Assembly: GCF_024294805.1 (NCBI RefSeq)
Contig: NZ_JANCLU010000005.1
Location: forward strand, 62,001 to 126,000
Direction of reading: 5' to 3'
DNA length: 64,000 nucleotides
Source of the DNA: Alsobacter ponti
Lineage (GTDB): Bacteria > Pseudomonadota > Alphaproteobacteria > Rhizobiales > Beijerinckiaceae
Under the pieces are notes generated by a model. It did not search any database and was not told where the DNA came from. It saw only the letters and a list, made by a program, of their open reading frames with translations. Positions 10,156 through 19,215 of this stretch are shown here, in pieces; positions within the stretch are counted from its first letter, which is position 1, and every line of letters begins with the position of its first letter. The position numbers were made by a program, and so were the translations under genes.

Positions 10156-11079
10156 TCAGACCTGGCCGCCGGCCGCCGCCGCGACCTCGGCCGCGAAGTC
10201 GCTTTCCTGCTTCTCGACGCCCTCGCCCAGCGCGAACCGGACGAAGCCCTTGATCGCCACCGGAGCGCCGACGCGGCCCTCGCTCTCCTTCACGGCCTGG
10301 GCGACCGACTTGGAGGCATCGTGCACGAACGCCTGGTCGAGCAGGCAGACCTCCTTGTAGTAGGTCTTCAGGCCGCTCTCGACGATCTTCTCGAGCACGT
10401 GGGCCGGCTTGCCCGCGTTCTTGTCGGCCAGCACGGCCTTCTCGCGCTCCAGCACCGCCGGGTCCAGGCCGGAGGCGTCGAGCGCCTGCGGGTTGGCGGC
10501 GGCGACATGCATGGCGATCTGGCGGCCGAGCGCGGCCAGCTCGTCGGCCTTGCCGGCCGACTCGAGGGCGACGATGACGCCGATCTTGCCGAGGCCGGGC
10601 GCGATCTGGTTGTGCAGATACTGGCCGATGACGCCCTGGCCCACCTGCAGCTCCGCCGCGCGACGCAGGGTCATGTTCTCGCCGATCGTGGCGATGGCGT
10701 TCGCGATGGCGTCCTGAACGGTGCCGCCGCCCGGATAGTGCGTGCCCAGCAGCGCCGCGACTTCGGCCTTCTTCTCGACGGCGACGTCGGCGATGGTGGT
10801 GACCAGCGCCTGGAATTCCTCGTTGCGGGCGACGAAGTCGGTCTCCGAGTTCACCTCGACCACGACGCCGCGGCCGCCGCGCACCGCGACGGCGACGAGG
10901 CCCTCGGCCGCCACGCGGCCGGACTTCTTGGCAGCCTTGGCCAGACCCTTCTTGCGCAGCCAGTCGATGGCCGCCTCGACGTCGCCGTCATTGGCTTCGA
11001 GGGCGGCCTTGCAGTCCATCATGCCCGCGCCGGTCTTCTCGCGCAGGTCCTTCACCAGAGCGGCGGTGATCGTGGCCAT
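10156..11079 (-). CDS. tsf: Elongation factor Ts
   Basis: Nucleotide exchange factor for EF-Tu. The 307-residue protein begins with a UBA-like domain ([21 protein letters not shown]), followed by the EF-Tu-contact segment [15 protein letters not shown] (Thr-Asp-Phe-Val near residue 80) and the C-terminal core repeat. The ATG has AGGAGAG at ideal spacing; an in-frame extension upstream is not conserved sequence. It follows rpsB after 128 bp containing two hairpins. Confidence 0.97.
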   Translation of the reverse strand: MATITAALVKDLREKTGAGMMDCKAALEANDGDVEAAIDWLRKKGLAKAAKKSGRVAAEGLVAVAVRGGRGVVVEVNSETDFVARNEEFQALVTTIADVAVEKKAEVAALLGTHYPGGGTVQDAIANAIATIGENMTLRRAAELQVGQGVIGQYLHNQIAPGLGKIGVIVALESAGKADELAALGRQIAMHVAAANPQALDASGLDPAVLEREKAVLADKNAGKPAHVLEKIVESGLKTYYKEVCLLDQAFVHDASKSVAQAVKESEGRVGAPVAIKGFVRFALGEGVEKQESDFAAEVAAAAGGQV

Positions 11080-11129
11080 GGAAACTCTCCTGAATGTCGT
11101 GTCGCGGCGTGCCGGCCGCTGAATGCCGA

Positions 11130-11152
11130 GACGGCGGCCGTAAGCCGCCGTC
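11130..11152 (-). terminator. rpsB-tsf intergenic hairpin, distal
   Basis: Perfect 9-bp arms GACGGCGGC and GCCGCCGTC with a 5-nt loop. There is no T-run after it on the minus strand, so it is more likely an attenuator or RNA-stability element than a full terminator. rpsB and tsf are commonly separated by such a structure in proteobacteria. Confidence 0.45.
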
Positions 11153-11175
11153 ATGATCGGTTCGGTGACGATGCT

Positions 11176-11197
11176 CGCGCCGGTCGGGGCCGGCGCG
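11176..11197 (-). terminator. rpsB-tsf intergenic hairpin, proximal
   Basis: Eight-base-pair arms CGCGCCGG and CCGGCGCG with a 6-nt loop, starting about 10 nt after the rpsB stop codon. There is no T-run. Together with the hairpin at 11130-11152 it makes a double-stem spacer between the two translation genes. Confidence 0.4.
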
Positions 11198-11207
11198 GCG
11201 CAATCCG

Positions 11208-12224
11208 TCAGGCGTTCTCGAGCAGGGCGCGGGCCTGGGCGTTCCAGCCTTCGCGCTCGATGCGCCCGCCCAGCTTGGCGGCGGCGTCGATGGTCGCGAC
11301 GTCGGCCGGGCTCATGGCCGCGAGCTGCCAGAAGTGGAAGATGCCCGCGTCGTTCAACTTCTTCTCGATCTGCGGGTTCATGCTGGACAGCTTCGAGAAG
11401 TCGTCCGGCGCGCCACGGGGCGCGGTGAGCACCTCGAACATCTCGCCGGTGGGAGCCGCCGCGGCGGCGTCCGCCTCAGGAAGCTCCTCGTAGGCCGGGG
11501 TTTCCAGAGCGCCGACGTCGATGCCCATGGAGCCCTGGCTGCGCGAGATGCCGTCGACCGCGGCGCGGGCGACGAGGTCGCAGTACAGCGCGATGGCGCG
11601 GCCGGCGTCGTCATTGCCCGGCACCGGATAGGTGATGCCGTCGGGATCGCAGTTGGAGTCGATGATCGCGGCGACCGGGATGCCCAGGCGCTGCGCTTCC
11701 TTGATGGCCAGCGCCTCCTTGTTCGTGTCGATCACGAAGATGAGGTCCGGCGTGCCGCCCATGTCCTTGATGCCGCCCAGCGCGCGCTCGAGCTTGTCCT
11801 TCTCGCGCGAGAGCATCAGGCGCTCTTTCTTGGTGAGGCCCGTGGCCCCGCCCGCCAGCGTCTCGTCGACCTTGCGCAGGCGCTGGATCGAGGCCGAGAT
11901 CGTCTTCCAGTTCGTCAGCATGCCGCCGAGCCAGCGGGCGTTGACGTAGTACTGGGCCGAGCGCTTCGCCGCGTCGGCGACCGAATCCGCCGCCTGGCGC
12001 TTGGTGCCGACGAACAGCACGCGGCCGCCGGCCGCCACCGTGTCGGAGATCGCCTGCAGCGCGCGGTGCAGCATCGGCACCGTCTGGGCGAGGTCCAGGA
12101 TGTGGATGTTGTTGCGGGTGCCGAAGATGAACGGAGCCATCTTCGGGTTCCAGCGGTGCGACTGGTGGCCGAAATGAGCGCCGGCTTCCAGGAGCTGACG
12201 CATCGAGAAATCAGGAAGTGCCAT
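11208..12224 (-). CDS. rpsB: 30S ribosomal protein S2 with C-terminal helix-hairpin-like extension
   Basis: Small-subunit ribosomal protein. Residues 1 to about 230 are canonical S2 ([25 protein letters not shown], then [31 protein letters not shown], each typical). The protein is 338 residues against about 240 in E. coli. The extra part begins with an Ala/Glu-rich linker and ends in a compact module ([14 protein letters not shown], then [20 protein letters not shown]). As I recall, similar tails occur on S2 and L21 of alphaproteobacteria and resemble a helix-turn-helix nuclease-like fold; its function is not known to me. The ATG was chosen from homology; the frame is open further upstream. 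Confidence 0.97.
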   Translation of the reverse strand: MALPDFSMRQLLEAGAHFGHQSHRWNPKMAPFIFGTRNNIHILDLAQTVPMLHRALQAISDTVAAGGRVLFVGTKRQAADSVADAAKRSAQYYVNARWLGGMLTNWKTISASIQRLRKVDETLAGGATGLTKKERLMLSREKDKLERALGGIKDMGGTPDLIFVIDTNKEALAIKEAQRLGIPVAAIIDSNCDPDGITYPVPGNDDAGRAIALYCDLVARAAVDGISRSQGSMGIDVGALETPAYEELPEADAAAAAPTGEMFEVLTAPRGAPDDFSKLSSMNPQIEKKLNDAGIFHFWQLAAMSPADVATIDAAAKLGGRIEREGWNAQARALLENA

Positions 12225-12373
12225 GGTCGGGTTTCTCCGGTTCGAACCTCCGCGAGGCGTGGATCGGGGGAGCCCGATCACCGGACGGCTTGCAGCCAAC
12301 CTCGCGTGTGGAATGCGCGCCCTATAGCCGCTGGAGCCCCCGAAAGCAAGCGGAACGGGGCGCGCGCCGGCGA
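12225..12373 (-). promoter_or_regulatory. rpsB upstream region with long-range inverted repeat
   Basis: This 149-bp gap must hold the rpsB leader and probably a promoter. It contains an inverted repeat GCGCGCCC (12315-12322) and GGGCGCGC (12358-12365), with a nested CCGCT/AGCGG pair (12328-12332, 12349-12353). This may be the end signal of the upstream aldolase gene or a folded S2 leader. I could not assign clear -35/-10 boxes. Confidence 0.35.
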
Positions 12374-13339
12374 TCAGAACTCGTCGCGCAGGCTCGCCCA
12401 CCTGCGGCCGGTCTCGCGCCCGCCGTCCAGGTAATCGTCGGGGGCGAAGAGATAAGGCGGCCGAGGCGGCCCGGAGCGCACCAGTCCCGAACCCTCCAGC
12501 CGGGCGTGGGCGATCGGAATGTTGTAGTCGACGAAGTTCTCCAGCTTGCCGCCGGGGAACATCGGCGCCTGCGACCACGCCATGCGCGCGCCGATCCGCT
12601 CGGCCAGATCCCAGTCGCGTGACGCGACGGCGCGGGCGAGCGCAACGAGCGGCTCGACGCCGTCGGCGGCGTTGCCCGTCCAGCAGGCCAGGGCCTCCTC
12701 GGGAAAGCGGCGCGCGAAGGCGGGCCAGTGCGCGTCGATGGGCAGCACGCGCATGCGCCCGCCGACCGCGCGCAGATCGTCGGCCATGGACGGCCCGCCA
12801 ATATGCTTGGTGGCGACGATCTCGCGGATTTCGCTCAGCGCCGCATAGGTTTCAGTGGCGATCTTGCCCTTGAACGCGAACTCGTTGTCGTACACCACGA
12901 TCGGCACGCCCGGCAGCGCCTCGGCGATGTCCCGGTAGTAGCGCACGATCCCGCGGTGATCGAGCGCCATCCACATCGGCCGGCCCAGGAAGAGCCCGTC
13001 GGCTCCGAGTTCGACGAGCGCGCGGGCGCGGGCGATGGTGTCGCGCGTGTTGAGCGTCGTGACACCGGCGAAGAGCAGGCCCCGGCCCGCCAGGGTCCGC
13101 ACGATGCAATCGGTGAAGTCCGCGTGTTCGCGCGCGGTCAGCGTCGCGCCCTCGCCGAAGCTGCCGTTCGTCATCAGGATCCGCACGCCGCCGTCGACGA
13201 TGCGCGACACCATCTTCGCCGTCTCGTCGAGGTCGACCGAGTTGACGCAGGACCAGTGGTCGGCGTCGGGAGTCGAGGGAGTCGGGATGATGCCGACGAC
13301 GCCCGCGATGTCGGCGGGCAGGATTTTCATGGTGGTCAC
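12374..13339 (-). CDS. DHDPS-fold hydratase-aldolase, NahE/PhdJ-like
   Basis: Pyruvate-type class I aldolase of the dihydrodipicolinate synthase family. The Schiff-base Lys is in ATKHIG (about residue 178) and the catalytic Tyr in VVYDNEFAF (about residue 150). The segment [16 protein letters not shown] replaces the GTTGE motif of true DapA and resembles the GTFGE-ATLT motif of hydratase-aldolases that split benzylidene- or carboxybenzal-pyruvates, so a role in aromatic catabolism is inferred rather than lysine synthesis. At 321 residues it fits that clade. A GTG start is used because AGGAGA lies 7 nt ahead; an ATG three codons later is possible. No other aromatic gene is adjacent, so the substrate is open. 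Confidence 0.7.
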   Translation of the reverse strand: MTTMKILPADIAGVVGIIPTPSTPDADHWSCVNSVDLDETAKMVSRIVDGGVRILMTNGSFGEGATLTAREHADFTDCIVRTLAGRGLLFAGVTTLNTRDTIARARALVELGADGLFLGRPMWMALDHRGIVRYYRDIAEALPGVPIVVYDNEFAFKGKIATETYAALSEIREIVATKHIGGPSMADDLRAVGGRMRVLPIDAHWPAFARRFPEEALACWTGNAADGVEPLVALARAVASRDWDLAERIGARMAWSQAPMFPGGKLENFVDYNIPIAHARLEGSGLVRSGPPRPPYLFAPDDYLDGGRETGRRWASLRDEF

Positions 13340-13381
13340 GACAAGTCTCCTGGGGCGCCGGCGCGCCTCGGCGGGGGATGG

Positions 13382-14893
13382 TCAGAGGGTTTGATTATAG
13401 GCGCCGACTTCGGCGTTCTCGCGCAATAGGGCGTCGACGGCCGCGAACATCGCCCGCAGCCGCTCTTCCGACACCGGGCTCTCGACGACGACGACCAGCT
13501 CCGGCTTGTTGGACGAGGCGCGCACCAGCCCCCACGTGCCGTCCTCCACCGTCACGCGCGCGCCGTTGACGGTGACGATGTCGCGGATTGCCTGGCCGGC
13601 CAGCGGCTCGCCGCGCGCGCGCATCGCCTCGAGGCGGGCCAGAACACGCGCCACGACGCCGTATTTCTCCTCGTCGGCGCAGTGGGGCGACATGGTCGGC
13701 GAGCCGTAGGTGGTCGGCAGCGCCCGGTAGAGGTCCGACAGGCTCCGCCCGGGGTTGCGGTCCAGCATGTCGAGCACGGCGATGGCCGTCACCAGCCCAT
13801 CGTCGTAGCCCCGGCCGATCGGCGCGTTGAAGAAGAAGTGCCCCGACTTCTCGAACCCCGCCAGCGCCCCGAGCTCGCGCACCCGCCGTTTGATGTGGGA
13901 ATGCCCGGTCTTCCAGTAGTCGGTCCGCGCCCCGCGCTGCGCCAGCACCTTGTCGGTGGCGAACAGGCCCGTCGATTTCACGTCCACCACGAAGGTCGCG
14001 CCGGGGTGCAGCCCGGACAGGTCGCGCGCCAGCATCATGCCGATCTTGTCGGCGAAGATCTCGTCGCCCTCCTCGTCGACCACCCCGCAGCGGTCGCCGT
14101 CGCCGTCGAAGCCGAGCGCCAGGTCCGCACCGCTCGCCCGCACCGCCTCGGCCATCGCGCCCAGCATGCGCAGGTCCTCGGGATTGGGGTTGTAGCGTGG
14201 GAAGCGGTGGTCGAGCTCGGTGTCGAGCGGCACCACGTCCACCCCCAGCCGGCGCAGGATCTCGGGCGCGAACGCGCCCGCCGTGCCGTTGCCGCACGCC
14301 ACAACAGCCCGCAATCGGCGGCCGAACTGCGGCCGGTTCGTCAGGTCGTCGGCGTAGCGCGCCGCCACGTCGGGCACGAAGCGGTAGCCGCCTCCCGGCC
14401 GCGTCCGCGCCGCCCCCGACAGCACGATCTCCTTGAGCCGCCCCATCTCCTCGGGCCCGAAGGTGAGCGCCTTCTGCGCTCCCATCTTGACGCCGGTCCA
14501 GCCATTGTCGTTGTGCGAGGCCGTGACCATCGCCACGCAGGGCACGTCGAGCGCGAACTGCGCGAAATAGGCCATCGGCGACAGCGCCAGCCCGATGTCG
14601 TGGACCCGGCAGCCGGCCGCCATCAGCCCGGCCGTCAGCGCCATCTTGATCGAGGCCGAATAGGCCCGGAAGTCTTGGCCGACCACGACCTCGCGGTCGA
14701 CGCCCAGCTCCTCGATCAGCGCGCCGAGGCCGAGGCCCAGCGCCTGCACGCCCATCAGGTTGAGCTCTTCCCCGAACAGCCAGCGCGCATCGTACTCGCG
14801 AAATCCGGTCGGCTTCACCAGCGGCTGGGTCTCGTAGGCGTAGCTGTTGGGGGCGGCCGCCGCCACCGGAAGCGGAAACCCGTCAGCGTCCAT
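13382..14893 (-). CDS. manB: Phosphomannomutase / phosphoglucomutase
   Basis: Interconverts hexose 6- and 1-phosphates of mannose or glucose for surface polysaccharide precursors. The 503-residue protein has the phosphoserine motif TASHNDNGWTGVK (Ser about residue 126), the metal loop DGDGDRCG (about 263-270) and the C-terminal phosphate-binding segment LVRASSNKPELVVVVES. The serine loop reads SHND rather than the usual SHNP, a mild variant. The start overlaps the manC stop by 11 bp, so the two are co-translated and supply GDP-mannose together. Confidence 0.92.
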   Translation of the reverse strand: MDADGFPLPVAAAAPNSYAYETQPLVKPTGFREYDARWLFGEELNLMGVQALGLGLGALIEELGVDREVVVGQDFRAYSASIKMALTAGLMAAGCRVHDIGLALSPMAYFAQFALDVPCVAMVTASHNDNGWTGVKMGAQKALTFGPEEMGRLKEIVLSGAARTRPGGGYRFVPDVAARYADDLTNRPQFGRRLRAVVACGNGTAGAFAPEILRRLGVDVVPLDTELDHRFPRYNPNPEDLRMLGAMAEAVRASGADLALGFDGDGDRCGVVDEEGDEIFADKIGMMLARDLSGLHPGATFVVDVKSTGLFATDKVLAQRGARTDYWKTGHSHIKRRVRELGALAGFEKSGHFFFNAPIGRGYDDGLVTAIAVLDMLDRNPGRSLSDLYRALPTTYGSPTMSPHCADEEKYGVVARVLARLEAMRARGEPLAGQAIRDIVTVNGARVTVEDGTWGLVRASSNKPELVVVVESPVSEERLRAMFAAVDALLRENAEVGAYNQTL

Positions 14894-16295
14894 ACACGTC
14901 CTCGATGCGCACGATGTCGTCCTCGCCGGTGTAGGAGCCGACCTGCACCTCGATGATCTCCAGCGGGATCTTGCCCGGGTTGGCGAGACGGTGAACGCAG
15001 CCGAGCGGCAGGTAGGCCGCCTCGTTCTCCCCCATCAGCCAGACGCGGTCGTCCACCGTCACCTCGGCCGTGCCGCTCACCACGACCCAGTGCTCGGCCC
15101 GGTGCATGTGCTTCTGCAGCGACAGCCGCGCCCCCGGCTTCACCTGGATGCGCTTGACCTGGAAGCGCGCCCCCAGCTCGATGCGCTGGTACCAGCCCCA
15201 CGGCCGATGGATGCGCAAATGCGCGTCCGCCTCCGGCTCGCCCGCCGCCCGCAGCGCCGCCACGAGGTCCTTGACCTCCCCCGCCCGCTCGCGGGTGGTC
15301 ACCAGCACGGCGTCGCGGCTCGCCACCACGACGGCGTTGTCGACGCCCACCAGCCCGACGATCGGGCCGTCCGAATGCACCAGGCTGTCGCGCGTCGCCA
15401 CCAGGCTGGCGCGCCCGCGCACCGCGTTGCCCTCGGCGTCGCGCGCGCTGACCTCCCACACCGCCGTCCAGCTGCCGACGTCCGACCAGCCGCAATCGAC
15501 CGGCACCACCCCGGCGCGCTGCGTCTTCTCCATCACCGCGTAGTCGATGGAGATCTTCGGCGCGGCGGCGAAGGCGCGGGCGTCGAGGCGGATGAAATCG
15601 AGGTCGCGGACCGCCGCGTCGAGCGCGGCCGAGGCCGCCGCCAGCGTCGCCGGCGCACATGCGGCCAGCTCCTCGCGCATGTCGCGCGCCCGGAACAGGA
15701 AGTTGCCGCTGTTCCACAGATAACCTTCCGCCACGTAGCGGGACGCCGTCGCCGCGTCCGGCTTCTCGACGAAGCGCTCGACCCGCGCCCCGCCCTCCCC
15801 GAGCGGCGCGCCGGGGCTGATATAGCCGTAGCCGGTGGCCGGACGGTCCGGCGCGATGCCCAGCGTCATCACGAAGCCCTGGCGGGCCAGCGCGGCGGCG
15901 CGCCGGCAGGCGGCGACGAACGCCTCGGCGTCCCGCACCAGGTGGTCGGCGGCCAGCGCCAGCACGACGGAATCGGGATCGCGGCGCGCCGCCATCTCCG
16001 CCGCCACCGCCACCGCCGCCGCGGAGTCGCGGCGCGCCGGCTCCAGGACGATATCCGCCTCCACCCCGATCGCCTGCAGCTGCTCGGCCGCGACGAAACG
16101 GAAATCCGCCGCCGTCACCACGATCGCCCTGCCGAAGACGGACCCGTCGGCCACCCGCAGCATCGTCTCCTGGAACGTGGAGAGCTCGCCCAGGAGCGGC
16201 ATGAACTGCTTCGGCATGCTCTCGCGCGACGCCGGCCACAAGCGCGTGCCGGCGCCGCCGCACAGAATCACCGGCGTGATCGCCGTGGATTCCAT
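14883..16295 (-). CDS. manC: Mannose-1-phosphate guanylyltransferase / mannose-6-phosphate isomerase
   Basis: Bifunctional enzyme making GDP-mannose. The N-terminal nucleotidyltransferase has ILCGGAGTRLWPASRES (about 10-26) with the PMI-GMP signature and FVEKPDAATA in the middle. The C-terminal cupin isomerase domain shows RPWGWYQRIE and QKHMHRAEHWVVVSG (zinc His residues). The chosen ATG gives 470 residues, the usual size, with GAAGGTTG ahead; an ATG 21 codons upstream lacks a ribosome site. First gene of the manC-manB pair. Confidence 0.94.
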   Translation of the reverse strand: MESTAITPVILCGGAGTRLWPASRESMPKQFMPLLGELSTFQETMLRVADGSVFGRAIVVTAADFRFVAAEQLQAIGVEADIVLEPARRDSAAAVAVAAEMAARRDPDSVVLALAADHLVRDAEAFVAACRRAAALARQGFVMTLGIAPDRPATGYGYISPGAPLGEGGARVERFVEKPDAATASRYVAEGYLWNSGNFLFRARDMREELAACAPATLAAASAALDAAVRDLDFIRLDARAFAAAPKISIDYAVMEKTQRAGVVPVDCGWSDVGSWTAVWEVSARDAEGNAVRGRASLVATRDSLVHSDGPIVGLVGVDNAVVVASRDAVLVTTRERAGEVKDLVAALRAAGEPEADAHLRIHRPWGWYQRIELGARFQVKRIQVKPGARLSLQKHMHRAEHWVVVSGTAEVTVDDRVWLMGENEAAYLPLGCVHRLANPGKIPLEIIEVQVGSYTGEDDIVRIEDVYGR

Positions 16296-16500
16296 TGGAA
16301 CAACCTTCGGATCGTTGGAAGCGCCCAATTCAACGGTTCTCACACGCGAATTCGCCATCGAAGTTCACGTATTTTGCTTATCACGGCTTCCTTTGCATCG
16401 CATTACCTCGTCGGGCGGACCGGGTCGCACCGTCGGCCCGGCCATGCCCTGGCGGACGTCCGTCGCCACGCCGGCGGCCCGCGGAGCCAGGGCGCAAGAC

Positions 16501-16534
16501 AAAACTCCCCGGAGCCGAGGGCGTCCGGGGAGTT
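16501..16534 (-). terminator. Intrinsic terminator of the alkylsulfatase unit
   Basis: Perfect 11-bp arms AACTCCCCGGA and TCCGGGGAGTT with a 10-nt loop lie about 57 bp after the alkylsulfatase stop. On the minus strand the stem runs into TTTTGTCTTG. This is the clearest rho-independent terminator in the window. The remaining 200 bp up to manC is less GC-rich and should hold the manC promoter. Confidence 0.85.
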
Positions 16535-16590
16535 GCATTTCGTGTCGTCGCCAGCCGTCTTCCGGCGATGCCGAAGGAGTGACTGCCCCG

Positions 16591-18693
16591 CTATTCGGCG
16601 ATCGGCGCCCCCGGGACAGCCTCATACGCGTCGGCATGCGCGACGGAGGCGGTGCGCAGCTTGGTCCCGGGCAGAACCTCGAAGCGGGGGTCGAAGTCGA
16701 CCATCAGTCCCGCGAGCTTCTGGAGAACGCTCACATCGCCCTGGACCTTCGCCACGCCGGCGGCGATCTGCTCCTCGAGCTTCTGCTGGCCCATCATCGT
16801 CTTCTCGAGATCGGCCCGGTTGATGGTCAGCGTCAGGTCCGGCTTCGGCGACTGGAAGCCCGCGATGTTGGTGAGCGTGGCGTTGTCGAGCTCCACGATG
16901 AACTTCTCGCCGTTGTCGGGGGTGACAAGGTTGATGGTGAAGCGAAGCCCTTCGGCCTTGCGGGAGTCCATCCGGATGCCGAGGAAGTTCAGGAACAGCT
17001 CCGTCGTCATGGCGCGCACGACATCCGGGCTGCTGCTGCTCGCCGCCTCGCCCTGCGGGATGCCGGTGCGAAGCTCGTACGCGCCCGAGAGAAAGCTGTT
17101 GCGCAGCCCCGGGTTCTCCTGCTGGTAGCCGAGCTGCTCGTAGACGTCGGCCAGCAGGTCCTTCGCCTCCGTGTTGGTCGGCTCGGCGAGCACGAGCTTG
17201 TTGAGGATTTCCGACGCGTGCTTGTACTTGCCCTCGTCGTGGAGCTGCCGGCCGCGCTTCAGCACGGCGGCCGCGCCGCCCATCATCTCGACGTAGAGCG
17301 GGGCGGATTCGGCGGGAGACAGCGGGACGAGCGTGGCGGGGTTGCAGTCCCAGAACCCGAGATAACGCTGGATCACGCCGCGGCTGTTGTGCTCGGGCGA
17401 GCCGTGATAGCCACGGCAGTCCCACTTCTGCTGCAGGCTCTTGGGCAGCGCGTAGACGTTGTGGATCTCGTTGATCGTGACGCCCTGGTTGGCGAAGTGC
17501 AGAACCTGGTTGTTCATGTTGGCGTAGAGGTCGCGCTGCCCGCGCAGGATGTCCTGGATGCGCTCATTGCCCCAGCGCGGCCAGTGGTGCGACGCGAACA
17601 TCACCTGCGCCTCGATGCCGAACCGGTACAGCGCCTCGGCGATGTATTTCGACCAGTTGAGCGGGTCGCGCACGGGGGCGCCGCGCAGCGTGTAGATGTT
17701 GTGGAGCGTGGCGACGACGTTCTCCGCCATCCACAGCGCCTTCATGTCGGGGATGTAGGTGTTCATCTCCCGCGGCGCTTCGGTGTTGGGCGTGTTCTGG
17801 AAAATCATCCGGACGCCGTCGACCTCGAACTCCTCGATCGGCTTCTCGACGAAGCGCGTGGGGGCGATGAGGCCTGACGCGCCGGCCGACACGCGCGGCC
17901 CCAGCCCCTGGCCGACATAGCCGTGCGGCGCGACGGGCAGCAGCAGGCCGTATTGATAGAAGAGCCGGCGGTTCATCGCATTGCCGGCATACACGTTCTC
18001 GGAAATCGTATGAGACATGAAGTCGACCGGGGCGATGACCGGAATCTTCCCCGAGCGAACGTCGTCCTCGTTCAAAATGCCGCGCACGCCGCCCCAGTGG
18101 TCGCCGTGCGTGTGCGAATAGATCAGCGCCGACACGGGCAATCCCTGGCCGACATGCTGCTGGAAGAGCTTCCAGGCGGCGCGGGCCGTCTCGGTGCTCA
18201 CGAGCGGGTCGAAGACGATCCACCCCGTCTTGCCCCTGACGAAGGTCAGGTCGGACAGGTCGAAGCCGCGCACCTGGTAGATGCCCGGCATGACCTCGTA
18301 GAGCCCATAGTTGTTGTTCAGTTTCGAGATGCGCACCAGCGACGGGTGGATGCTGTCGAAGTCGTCCTGCCGGTCGAGAAACTGGAACTGCTCCATGTCC
18401 CAGGCGACGTGGCCGCGATCCGCCATGATCTTCATGTCGGGCATGCGCGCGATCAGCCCGCGCTTCTGCTCGTCGAAGTCCCGCGTGTCTTGGAACGGCA
18501 AGCCCTGGCGCGCCTGCTTCAGCACCTCCAGCGTGTGGGGCGACGGGGCCTTGCCCTTGGGATGAAAATGCCCCGGAAGGGGCGCCGCCGACTGGGCGCG
18601 CGCCGAATGGTCTTCAGTGACGGCCTGCCCGACCACTGCGAACGCCGCCCCCATGGCCGGCAGGGCTTTGATCAGGTCGCGTCGGGTGCTCAT
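16591..18693 (-). CDS. Tat-exported linear primary-alkylsulfatase (SdsA1-like metallo-beta-lactamase fold)
   Basis: Hydrolyses alkyl sulfate esters such as dodecyl sulfate, probably in the periplasm. A twin-arginine leader is visible (STRRDLIKALPAMG, Ala-rich to about residue 34). The metallo-beta-lactamase motif SHTHGDHWGG gives His194, His196, Asp198 and His199. NTPNTEAPREMN matches the Glu-containing TPGTEAPAEM segment of alkylsulfatases, and ASHHWPRWG carries a further metal His. After a dimerisation region (about 430-560) comes an SCP2-like C-terminal domain (about 570-690) thought to hold the alkyl chain. 700 residues is normal. GGAG lies 8 nt before the ATG. The small lipoprotein gene upstream and a GGGACG element ahead of it suggest shared control. 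Confidence 0.88.
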   Translation of the reverse strand: MSTRRDLIKALPAMGAAFAVVGQAVTEDHSARAQSAAPLPGHFHPKGKAPSPHTLEVLKQARQGLPFQDTRDFDEQKRGLIARMPDMKIMADRGHVAWDMEQFQFLDRQDDFDSIHPSLVRISKLNNNYGLYEVMPGIYQVRGFDLSDLTFVRGKTGWIVFDPLVSTETARAAWKLFQQHVGQGLPVSALIYSHTHGDHWGGVRGILNEDDVRSGKIPVIAPVDFMSHTISENVYAGNAMNRRLFYQYGLLLPVAPHGYVGQGLGPRVSAGASGLIAPTRFVEKPIEEFEVDGVRMIFQNTPNTEAPREMNTYIPDMKALWMAENVVATLHNIYTLRGAPVRDPLNWSKYIAEALYRFGIEAQVMFASHHWPRWGNERIQDILRGQRDLYANMNNQVLHFANQGVTINEIHNVYALPKSLQQKWDCRGYHGSPEHNSRGVIQRYLGFWDCNPATLVPLSPAESAPLYVEMMGGAAAVLKRGRQLHDEGKYKHASEILNKLVLAEPTNTEAKDLLADVYEQLGYQQENPGLRNSFLSGAYELRTGIPQGEAASSSSPDVVRAMTTELFLNFLGIRMDSRKAEGLRFTINLVTPDNGEKFIVELDNATLTNIAGFQSPKPDLTLTINRADLEKTMMGQQKLEEQIAAGVAKVQGDVSVLQKLAGLMVDFDPRFEVLPGTKLRTASVAHADAYEAVPGAPIAE

Positions 18694-18746
18694 GATGAAA
18701 CTCCGTCATATGTGAAGAACATTGGCTTCAAGCGTTCGCGCAGACA

Positions 18747-18795
18747 CGCGAGCGACGCCGCGTTCCGCTGCGGGCGGAACCCGGCGTCGCACGCG
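18747..18795. repeat. Near-perfect long hairpin between lipoprotein and alkylsulfatase genes
   Basis: A stem of 9 bp (GCGACGCCG / CGGCGTCGC), a C-C mismatch and 7 more bp (GTTCCGC / GCGGAAC) surrounds a 5-nt loop. Outside an A-A mismatch the outer CGCG/CGCG pairs add 4 bp. No T-run follows on either strand. It fills about half of the gap between the two genes and could uncouple their expression or stabilise the short upstream mRNA. Confidence 0.65.
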
Positions 18796-18806
18796 GTAGC
18801 GTCGGG

Positions 18807-19070
18807 TTATGGGCAGGGGCCGGTGAACCGGCGGCCATTCCGGTCCTGGAAAACGCAGTTGTTCGGCGTCGTCGCCCGGCCGATCAGGGCCCCAGCTGCG
18901 CCGCCCGCGATCGCGCCGACCGCCGCTCCGCGCCCTCCGCCGGCCGCGGCGCCGATCAGCGCGCCGGTTCCCGCGCCGATGGCCGCGCCACCCACGGTGC
19001 GCTGCGATTGCGATTCCGTATTGCACCCCGCCAGGGCGGTGAGCGCCACGGCGACCACGATCCATCTCAT
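18807..19070 (-). CDS. Small glycine-zipper lipoprotein (osmotically-inducible lipoprotein type)
   Basis: An 87-residue predicted outer-membrane or periplasmic lipoprotein. The signal peptide MRWIVVAVALTALAGC ends in a good lipobox (LAGC). The mature part is a glycine zipper with alternating Gly/Ala (residues about 28-62), followed by a short C-terminal tail NCVFQDRNGRRFTGPCP with two Cys that may form a disulfide. Such proteins are often induced by envelope or osmotic stress. The ATG has GAGGAAAG ahead; the open frame extends upstream without conserved sequence. A GGGACG direct-repeat element lies about 70 bp upstream. Confidence 0.85.
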   Translation of the reverse strand: MRWIVVAVALTALAGCNTESQSQRTVGGAAIGAGTGALIGAAAGGGRGAAVGAIAGGAAGALIGRATTPNNCVFQDRNGRRFTGPCP

Positions 19071-19140
19071 GTCTTTCCTCGATCTCTCTCGATCACCCCG
19101 CCTGAGATTGGGTGATCGCGGAGCGATATCCATGAGAGGT

Positions 19141-19169
19141 CGTCCCAGCACTTGGCTGTGCGTCCCAAA
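19141..19169 (-). promoter_or_regulatory. GGGACG direct-repeat element, copy A
   Basis: On the minus strand the site reads TTTGGGACG, 11 bases, then CTGGGACG; the two GGGACG boxes are 20 bp apart. It lies 71-99 bp upstream of the glycine-zipper lipoprotein start, on the same strand. It matches copy B (33050-33078) at 23 of 29 positions and copy C (36237-36265) at 20 of 29. Position and spacing suggest a regulator-binding site bound on one face of the helix. Confidence 0.65.
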
Positions 19170-19215
19170 AAGCGGTGATCCGCGAGAGCGTTGAAGCGCA
19201 CCGGCGAGAGCCCTG

